Shown: one piece after another, positions 58,475 to 64,000 of the stretch
How positions within the stretch are numbered: the first letter of the stretch is position 1
Layout: the number at the start of each line of letters is the position of its first letter
NCBI RefSeq assembly: GCF_002896965.1
Contig: NZ_LYMM01000095.1
Span: forward strand, 62,001-126,000
Direction: 5' to 3'
From: Novosphingobium guangzhouense
GTDB taxonomy: Bacteria > Pseudomonadota > Alphaproteobacteria > Sphingomonadales > Sphingomonadaceae
DNA: 64,000 nt
The notes under the pieces: generated by a model
Seen by the model: the letters and a program-made list of their open reading frames with translations, nothing else
Told to the model about the DNA's origin: nothing
Database searches by the model: none
Made by a program: the position numbers and the translations under genes

Positions 58475-59071
58475 ATGAAGATGTTGCGTTCGCGTACCGC
58501 CGTTTCCCTTGCCGCCATCGCGGCATTTGCGGTTACTGCCACGCCGGTCATGGCGCACGGCCCCAGAGGAGACTGGAGAGGTCATCGCCACTATCGCGGC
58601 GGTGGCATTGACGGCGGTGATCTGCTGGCAGGTCTGCTTGTGGTGGGCGGCGTTGCTGCGATCGCATCGGCAGTCAGCAAGGATAGGGCCGACAGCCGTG
58701 ACGCGGAGCCGGCGCCCTACCGCTACCCCGGCGGTCCTCAGGCCGATGATCACGGCGATGACGATGCGGGCTACGACCCGCAGCCCTCTGATGATGATCG
58801 CGGGATGGCGCCTTATCCGGGCGGACCTGTCAGCGGGCAGGACCGTGTGGACAATGCGGGCATGGGCGGCTCGATCGGCATGGCGGTGGATGCCTGCGAG
58901 GCGGAACTGGAGCGCGCCGGCAATCGCGTCGATGCCATCAATGGGGCGCGCCGCATGGGCGAACGCTACAGCGTCGAAGGGCGCTTGCAGGACGGGCGCC
59001 CGTTTGCCTGCAGCGTTGACGGGGAAGGACATATCCGCTCGGTCGCCGTAGACGGGCGTGGCATGACCTGA
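58475..59071 (+). CDS. Small secreted Gly/Asp-rich protein
   Basis: A 198-residue exported protein: signal peptide ending TPVMAHG, a Gly-rich stretch with GDLLAGLLVVGGVAAIASAVS (possible membrane helix), a disordered Asp/Pro/Tyr linker with two YPGGP blocks, and a C-terminal domain with two Cys (AVDACEAELERAG, DGRPFACSVDGEGHI). Proteins of this layout recur in sphingomonads without known role (from memory). Confidence 0.6.
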   Translation: MKMLRSRTAVSLAAIAAFAVTATPVMAHGPRGDWRGHRHYRGGGIDGGDLLAGLLVVGGVAAIASAVSKDRADSRDAEPAPYRYPGGPQADDHGDDDAGYDPQPSDDDRGMAPYPGGPVSGQDRVDNAGMGGSIGMAVDACEAELERAGNRVDAINGARRMGERYSVEGRLQDGRPFACSVDGEGHIRSVAVDGRGMT

Positions 59072-59236
59072 TGAAACGCCGGTACGGTATCGGCCGGGCG
59101 TAGCGCCGGAGCGTTGCCTTCAGGCTGATTTTCCGGAATATCGACTCTTAGTTTGAAATGGCGAACCGTTTGGGCGGTCGCCTTTTGCAGTGCAGGGCCG
59201 ATTCAGCCCCGCACGGCCGAGAGGAGAGCCGCGATC

Positions 59237-60832
59237 GTGAGCACTGAGGCTATTCCCGCAACGTTGGGCGCCGGGCCCGCAGATACCTGCGAAGATTCCG
59301 GAGCCGGTCTGCCGTCTCAGGCAGACACGTTCACCCGCTTCATCCGTGCCGTTGCGGCGCTCCACGGCGATGCCGTTGCCGTCACGCTGGAGGACGACGG
59401 GCATGTGCTTGCGTCCATCACTTATCGCGATCTTGATGCCCGCTCTGCGCTGCTTGCGCGCGGATTGCTGGCGCGCGGGATCGGCAAGGGTGCGCGGGTC
59501 GGGTTCATATATGGCAATGGTCCGGACTTCGCGGTGATGCTGGCTGCGATCAGTCGGATCGGTGCGGTGGCGGTACCGATCAGCACCATGATCCGCGCCA
59601 ATGAGCTGGTACGCGTGCTGCGCCAGTCCGACGTACAGGGCCTGATCGTCCAGCGCACGATGCTGGGCAAGGACTATGTGCAGCGTATCCTCGAAGCGCT
59701 GCCCGAACTGGATGGGCAGGAAAGCGGCGCGCTGCGCGTGTCGCGGGCGCCGTATTTGCGCTGGGTCGTTTCCGATGGGGAAGGGCTGCCCCCCTGTGTC
59801 GCCCCGGTTGACTGGCTGGCGCAGGCCGCCGGGACCGTCACCGAAGATCTGCTGCGCGAAGTCGAGGCAGAGGTCCATTCGACCGACCAGATGGTGGAAA
59901 TCTACACCTCCGGCTCGATGGCGCTGCCCAAGGGGGTGCGCCACGCCCATGGGCCGGTCTGCTTCCGCAGCCACACCATGAGCGAAATGATGGGCTACGG
60001 GCCCGGCAAGCGGGTGCCCTGCATCCTGCCGATGTTCTGGGTGGGCGGGCTGTTGATGTACCTTGTGCCGGGGCTGGAAGCGGGGGCAACGGTGGTCTGT
60101 GCCGAGCGCACCTTGTCCAACAGCCGTTTCGCCATGGGTTCGGTGCTGGCCGAAGAGGATCTTGCGGCGATGCGCGGGCCCAAACCCTGGTGGGGGCTGG
60201 GCATGAGCGAAACGCTGGGCCCCTATTCGTGGGGCGATGACTTTCGCGCACCGGGCCGCCCGGTCTGTGCGCCGATGGATCATTTCGGTCCGGGCTACGA
60301 AATCCGGATCGCCGATGCCGAAAACCGCCCTGTCGCACCTGGCGAGGTGGGGGAGATGCAGGTGCGCGGCTATCCGGTGGCGATCGGCCTGCACAAGATC
60401 GATCGGGCAGAGCACTACACGCCAGACGGGTACTACCGCACGGGCGACATGTGCATGGTTGAAGACCGCCCCGAAGGCCGGCGCGTCCACTTCGTCGGGC
60501 GTGGCGGCGACATGATCAAGGTATCGGGTTCCAACGTCTCTCCGGCGGAAGTGGAGATGGAACTGCAATCGCTCGATGGCGTCCACACCGCATATGTCGT
60601 TGGCCTTCCCGACCGTGAGCGCGGTGCGCTGCTGGTGGCCGCGGTGATCGCACGGGAGGGGCAAGAACTTGATTTTGCGGCGACGGAAGCGGAATTGCGC
60701 CGCCGCTTGTCCAGCTACAAGGTTCCGCGTGCATATGTGCCGCTGGGGCGGGATGAAGTGCCGTTGCTCCATTCCAACAAGGTGGCGCGCCGCGAACTGG
60801 CGCGGCTTCTGGAAGAACGACTGGGCCGATGA
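59237..60832 (+). CDS. AMP-forming acyl-CoA ligase-like enzyme
   Basis: A 531-residue adenylate-forming enzyme, probably loading an organic acid onto CoA. Core motifs: YTSGSMALPKGVRH (P-loop, altered from the usual SGSTGxPKG), GLGMSETLGPYS, GYYRTGDMCM, GRGGDMIKVSGSNVSPAEVE and the late Lys in HSNKVARREL. The stretch between the P-loop and the GLGMSET motif is about 40 residues shorter than in luciferase-type enzymes. GTG start at 59237 after GAGGAGAG. Next to an IclR regulator, it suggests catabolism of an aromatic or steroid-like acid. Confidence 0.8.
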   Translation: MSTEAIPATLGAGPADTCEDSGAGLPSQADTFTRFIRAVAALHGDAVAVTLEDDGHVLASITYRDLDARSALLARGLLARGIGKGARVGFIYGNGPDFAVMLAAISRIGAVAVPISTMIRANELVRVLRQSDVQGLIVQRTMLGKDYVQRILEALPELDGQESGALRVSRAPYLRWVVSDGEGLPPCVAPVDWLAQAAGTVTEDLLREVEAEVHSTDQMVEIYTSGSMALPKGVRHAHGPVCFRSHTMSEMMGYGPGKRVPCILPMFWVGGLLMYLVPGLEAGATVVCAERTLSNSRFAMGSVLAEEDLAAMRGPKPWWGLGMSETLGPYSWGDDFRAPGRPVCAPMDHFGPGYEIRIADAENRPVAPGEVGEMQVRGYPVAIGLHKIDRAEHYTPDGYYRTGDMCMVEDRPEGRRVHFVGRGGDMIKVSGSNVSPAEVEMELQSLDGVHTAYVVGLPDRERGALLVAAVIAREGQELDFAATEAELRRRLSSYKVPRAYVPLGRDEVPLLHSNKVARRELARLLEERLGR

Positions 60833-60921
60833 CCCGGTTCGCTCTAATGAACAGGCGTGTCTATTGACGAACCGGGGGCTTTGCCAATACGCCATGCCGG
60901 TTCGAAATAGCGAAAGCAGCC

Positions 60922-61755
60922 ATGTCGCGTTCCTCTCCCGGTGTCGCCCGCGTGGCGGCCATCCTCAACTTTATCGCCGACCACCCCGGACAGGCGTTCG
61001 CGCTGACCGATCTGGTGCGGGCCCTGAAGTTGAGCCGGGCTACCTGCCATGCGCTGCTGACCGGCCTTGTCGATGTCGGCTATCTCTATCGCACTACTGA
61101 CAAGACATACGTGCTTGGCCCGGCGCTGGCGGCGATCGGGCGGACGGCGGCGGCGCATTTCTCTCCGTTGCAGGTGGCGCAGCCCGAAATGCGCAGCATC
61201 GCCGATGAATTCGACGTCGTCTGCGGGGCCTACTTCCTCGAAGGTGACGTGATCCACTTGCGCGAACGGGCGGCGTCGCTCAGCCACATCGGGTATCCGG
61301 TGCCGCTGGGCACGCGCATGCCGCTGCGCTGGATACAGGCGATGACCTTCTTCGCGCGATCCGCCCGCGATGCGGACGCCTGGGTTTCGCGCGCGGACCC
61401 GCCGCTGGGGGACGAGCAACTGGCTCAGTTCCGCGCCGGTCTGGGCTTCGTGCGCAGCAATGGCTATCTTGCCCTGCTGCGCCGTCCGGGCAGCGAAGAG
61501 GAACTTGGCGTCCGGTCCGGCACCGAAGACCCGCCGGTCGTGCCGCTGCTGGAGCCCGATGCACAGCGGGTCTATCCGCTGGTGGCGCTGATGGCGCCGA
61601 TCTACGACAGCCGCAACCGGGTCGTCATGGCGCTGGTCATGGCGGGCTTCCACGGCGGCCTGAACGGCGGGGCCGTGTCCGATGCCGGCGGCCGACTTGC
61701 CGAAGCCTGCGCCCGAATCTCCGGTTTCCTCGCAGGAGGCGGGGAGGGCGAGTGA
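60922..61755 (+). CDS. IclR-family transcriptional regulator
   Basis: A 277-residue regulator. The winged helix (about 5-70) has GVARVAAILNFIADHPGQAFALTDLVRALKLSRATCHALLTGLVD and GYLYRTTDKTYVLG. The effector domain follows with HLRERAASLSHIGYPVPLGTRMPLR and a C-terminal hydrophobic helix. IclR proteins usually control neighbouring catabolic operons in response to an aromatic acid or CoA ester; the ligase gene 90 bp upstream and the P450 downstream are candidate targets. Confidence 0.85.
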   Translation: MSRSSPGVARVAAILNFIADHPGQAFALTDLVRALKLSRATCHALLTGLVDVGYLYRTTDKTYVLGPALAAIGRTAAAHFSPLQVAQPEMRSIADEFDVVCGAYFLEGDVIHLRERAASLSHIGYPVPLGTRMPLRWIQAMTFFARSARDADAWVSRADPPLGDEQLAQFRAGLGFVRSNGYLALLRRPGSEEELGVRSGTEDPPVVPLLEPDAQRVYPLVALMAPIYDSRNRVVMALVMAGFHGGLNGGAVSDAGGRLAEACARISGFLAGGGEGE

Positions 61756-61945
61756 TACTCGCCGCCCGGAGCTGAACGGGCGGATATCGGCGCCTTCTCT
61801 TCAATCCTCCGCTACCCGTAAATCCCGCCCGGGCGAGGTGCGCCTCGCTTGACCGGGCGTTGTTGTGCGCATATCAATTATCGCGAAAAGAAATTCGCGA
61901 TGTCGAACTTATGCTGCGCAGGCATCGCCGGGAGGGAGATAGGCT
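61756..61945 (+). other. Spacer between IclR and phosphotransferase genes
   Basis: No gene. GCGAGG-TGCG-CCTCGC (61833-61848) is a tight hairpin without a U tract. AATTATCGCGAAAAGAAATTCGCGA (two overlapping short blocks with TCGCGA-like symmetry, 61876-61900) could be an operator. GGGAGGGAG is the ribosome site of the next gene. Confidence 0.35.
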
Positions 61946-62995
61946 GTGTCTGATGTGATCGTTGCCCCCGAAACGCGGGATCTGGCAGAACTGGCAGTGC
62001 GGCTCGAACGCTGGCTGCAGGGGCGCTTGCCGGAGGCGACGGGGATTGCCGTCACCGACCTTGCCTATCCGCGTGGTGCGGGGCAGAGCCACGAAACGGT
62101 GCTGTTCGACGCGCACTGGACAGAGGGCGGGAGCGCGCGGCAACAGGGCTGCGTGGTCCGCATCAAGCCTCGGGCGTTCACCGTCTTTCCCGACAATCTG
62201 TTCGACGAACAATACGCAATCATGAAACTGATGGCGGATGAAGGGCTGGTCCGCGTGGCGCGCCCGCTGTGGTTTGAAGAAGACCCGGCGATCCTCGGCA
62301 ATTCGTTCTTCGTGATGGAACGGAAGCGGGGGCGCGTTCCCGTGTCGATCCCGCCCTATGCGCGCGAAGGCTGGTTGCACGATGCCACGCCTGACCAGCG
62401 GCGGACCTTGTGGCGCAGCGCGGTGGAGCAACTGGCTGCGATCCAGCGTGTGCCGGTGGACCGGGCTTCGTTCCTCGGTGGTGCGGGCGCGGCTTCGCGC
62501 GGGCTGGCGCAGGAATGGGACAAGTACCAGCGCTTCACCGCCTGGCTGGAGGAAGTCGCGCCTCAACCGGTCCTGCGTGATGCGCTGGCACGGCTTGAGG
62601 GGGCATGGCCCGTCCACGATCCGGAAGGCATCGTCTGGGGCGACGCACGCATCGGCAACATGATGTTCGACGACGATTTCCAGGTCGTCGCGGTGATGGA
62701 CTGGGAACAGCCCTCGCTCGGCGGGGCTTTGCACGACCTTGCGTGGTTCTGCACGCTTTCTGAAACGATGCACGGCCGCAGTTCAACTCACGGCGCCTAC
62801 CTTGAAGGCATGGGCACGCGCGAGGAGACGATCGCGTTGTGGGAGGAGGTCAGCGGCAAGTCGGCGGCGGGCCTCGAATGGTATGAAGAATTCACCCACT
62901 TCAAGATGACCTGCACCGGCGTCAGGCTTGGCCAGCTTCGCGGCACGGCAATGATGGATGAAGCAGCGATGAGGCGGCGCCTGAAGGTGGCCTAG
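61946..62995 (+). CDS. Phosphotransferase (APH-like) family protein
   Basis: A 349-residue protein of the aminoglycoside-phosphotransferase-like fold found beside fatty-acid and steroid catabolic genes. Catalytic loop IVWGDARIGNMMF has Trp where most kinases have His; the metal Asp is in VVAVMDWEQPSLGGALHDLAWF. The N-lobe has GAGQSHETVLFDA. Its substrate is unknown; drug resistance is not implied. GTG start after GGGAGGGAG. Confidence 0.78.
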   Translation: MSDVIVAPETRDLAELAVRLERWLQGRLPEATGIAVTDLAYPRGAGQSHETVLFDAHWTEGGSARQQGCVVRIKPRAFTVFPDNLFDEQYAIMKLMADEGLVRVARPLWFEEDPAILGNSFFVMERKRGRVPVSIPPYAREGWLHDATPDQRRTLWRSAVEQLAAIQRVPVDRASFLGGAGAASRGLAQEWDKYQRFTAWLEEVAPQPVLRDALARLEGAWPVHDPEGIVWGDARIGNMMFDDDFQVVAVMDWEQPSLGGALHDLAWFCTLSETMHGRSSTHGAYLEGMGTREETIALWEEVSGKSAAGLEWYEEFTHFKMTCTGVRLGQLRGTAMMDEAAMRRRLKVA

Positions 62996-63627
62996 TGTGC
63001 GCTCTGGTCGTCCTCGCCGGGGTGAAGCGGCAGGCCGAGCGACCAGTGGATCGCCGCACCGCGCAGGCCGAACCCGGCAAGGACGGCGATCGCCCAGGTC
63101 AGCGCCGGTGAAAGGCCGGCGGTGATCCCCAGACCCGCCACCCCCGCTGCAAGGGCTGCTGCGGTGACGTATAGTTCCGGGCGCATGAGGATAGAGGGCT
63201 GGCCCGCCAGCACGTCGCGCACGATGCCGCCGATGCAGCCGGTGATGACGCCCATCAGCACGGCGGGCACGGCCGGAACACCCCAGTGCAGCGCCTTGAT
63301 CGTGCCGAATACGGCATAGACGGCAAGGCCCAGCGCGTCGGCCCATTCCAGGATGTGCCCGCGCCACCAGCGCACGGGGGTGAACCACGCCAGGATCGCC
63401 ACGCCAAGGCAGACCGGCGCGACGAGCCGGTCGTGCACCCAGAACACGGGGGCGCCGATCAGCAGGTCACGCAGGGAACCGCCGCCCACGCCGGTGATCA
63501 GTGCGAAGAAAGCCACCGTTACAAAAGTCTGGCGCATCTGCGCGGCGGCCAGCGCGCCGGTCAGGGCGAATACGGCGATGCCGATAAGGTCGAGCGCAGG
63601 GGGCAGGGCGGGCGAAGGCGGGATCAT
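62992..63627 (-). CDS. TRIC-family (UPF0126) cation channel protein
   Basis: A 211-residue protein with two repeats of three membrane helices. Each repeat carries the Gly-rich signature: GVGGGSLRDLLIG and GCIGGIVRDVLAGQPSI, as in YadS/YicG and animal TRIC channels. Probable inner-membrane potassium or small-ion channel. The ATG at 63627 has AGGAG upstream; 22 more codons are open. Its last 4 bases overlap the end of the phosphotransferase gene. Confidence 0.87.
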   Translation of the reverse strand: MIPPSPALPPALDLIGIAVFALTGALAAAQMRQTFVTVAFFALITGVGGGSLRDLLIGAPVFWVHDRLVAPVCLGVAILAWFTPVRWWRGHILEWADALGLAVYAVFGTIKALHWGVPAVPAVLMGVITGCIGGIVRDVLAGQPSILMRPELYVTAAALAAGVAGLGITAGLSPALTWAIAVLAGFGLRGAAIHWSLGLPLHPGEDDQSAH

Positions 63628-63716
63628 CGCCAAGCTCCTAGCACGTTGTCCCGCGCTTGACCCATCGTCAAATTGCGATACACAAAGGATCATAAAATAA
63701 GAGCGGGAGCATACGC

Positions 63717-64000
63717 GTGTCCTACGAGAAAGCTGACTGGTACACTGACATCTCGCTGGTGGACGATCCCCACGCCTATTTCGACTACTTGCGCGCCCTG
63801 GGGCCGGTGGTGCCGCTGCCTCATCGCGGCGCGGTGGCGGTAGTGGGCTATGAGGAGACGGTGCAGGTGTCGCTCGACACCGAACATTTCTCGGAAATCA
63901 ACGGCGTCACCGGCGGAATGGTAGACCTGCCCTTCGTGCCCGAGGGGGACGATATCGGCGACCAGTTGGAAGCCCATCGCAGCCGCATCGCCTTCGCAGA
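63717..64000 (+). CDS. Cytochrome P450, N-terminal fragment (runs off window)
   Basis: The first 94 codons of a longer gene. WYTDISLVDDPHAYFDYLRALGPVVPLPHRG and VVGYEETVQVSLDTEHFSEI match the A-helix to beta-1 region of bacterial P450s, and the run ends near QLEAHRSRIAFA just before the C-helix. GTG start with GGGAG about 8 bp upstream. With the ligase, IclR and phosphotransferase genes it suggests a pathway for an alicyclic or terpenoid substrate. Confidence 0.75.
   Translation, partial: MSYEKADWYTDISLVDDPHAYFDYLRALGPVVPLPHRGAVAVVGYEETVQVSLDTEHFSEINGVTGGMVDLPFVPEGDDIGDQLEAHRSRIAFA

Noticed and set aside
61946..62995. Aminoglycoside resistance gene
   Set aside because: The APH-like fold is shared by many catabolic-cluster kinases; the WGD loop and neighbours fit that group, and nothing points to drug modification.
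1..64000. tRNA or rRNA genes, including near tuf and the ribosomal operons
   Set aside because: No cloverleaf or conserved T-loop/acceptor pattern was found by eye. A covariance search would be decisive.

Overview
The window is a high-GC chromosomal segment from an alphaproteobacterium. The alphaproteobacterial PhyR-NepR-EcfG stress cascade, HRxxN/HWE histidine kinases, a spore-coat-U fimbrial locus and the style of the ribosomal proteins point to the Sphingomonadales, probably Novosphingobium or a close relative (inference from gene content; no marker was searched). I found no rRNA, tRNA, CRISPR array, insertion sequence or prophage.

Left end (1-5.4 kb): the 3' end of a fimbrial usher with its spore-coat-U pilin; a small sulfur-type group (TauE/SafE exporter, YezD-like protein, Rrf2 regulator); a TonB-like protein; a GlsB/YeaQ stress membrane protein; an Ala/Asp-rich lipoprotein; and iron superoxide dismutase.

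General stress response (5.4-13.5 kb): nepR-ecfG, a divergent CHASE/HWE sensor kinase, a PilZ protein, phyR, a second EcfG-type sigma factor and a single-domain receiver. Pyridoxamine-phosphate-oxidase-like, hemerythrin and topoisomerase IB genes follow. EcfG-type promoters (GGAAC-N16/17-CGTT or close) sit in front of most of these. Between phyR and the second sigma gene lies a promoter-to-terminator unit of about 100 nt with a C-rich hairpin loop. It resembles the Caulobacter stress sRNA GsrN.

Signalling region (13.5-23.5 kb): an MFS transporter, a half-length asparaginase, a PAS histidine kinase / receiver / receiver-GGDEF-EAL operon behind a structured leader, a bacteriophytochrome HWE kinase with its heme oxygenase, and a divergent Crp/Fnr regulator. 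The bphO/Crp promoter region has the same overlapping bidirectional EcfG-type signature as the nepR and phyR loci.

Next (23.5-32.5 kb): a PhoX-type Tat-exported phosphatase, a catalase-peroxidase with a signal peptide, a Rieske oxygenase alpha subunit, an unknown small protein, and an AT-richer patch with a RAYV-type membrane protein.

Translation superoperon (32.5-56.1 kb): rpsL-rpsG-fusA-tuf, then rpsJ to rpsQ, rplN to rpmD, rplO-secY-adk, rpsM-rpsK-rpoA and rplQ. Unrelated envelope genes interrupt it at tuf|rpsJ, rpmD|rplO, adk|rpsM and rpoA|rplQ, and hairpin terminators mark most of the breaks.

Right end (56.1-64 kb): a prolyl oligopeptidase, a small secreted protein, then an acyl-CoA-ligase-like enzyme, an IclR regulator, a phosphotransferase-family protein, a TRIC-type channel and the start of a cytochrome P450. 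The ligase, IclR, phosphotransferase and P450 genes look like the edge of a catabolic gene cluster.
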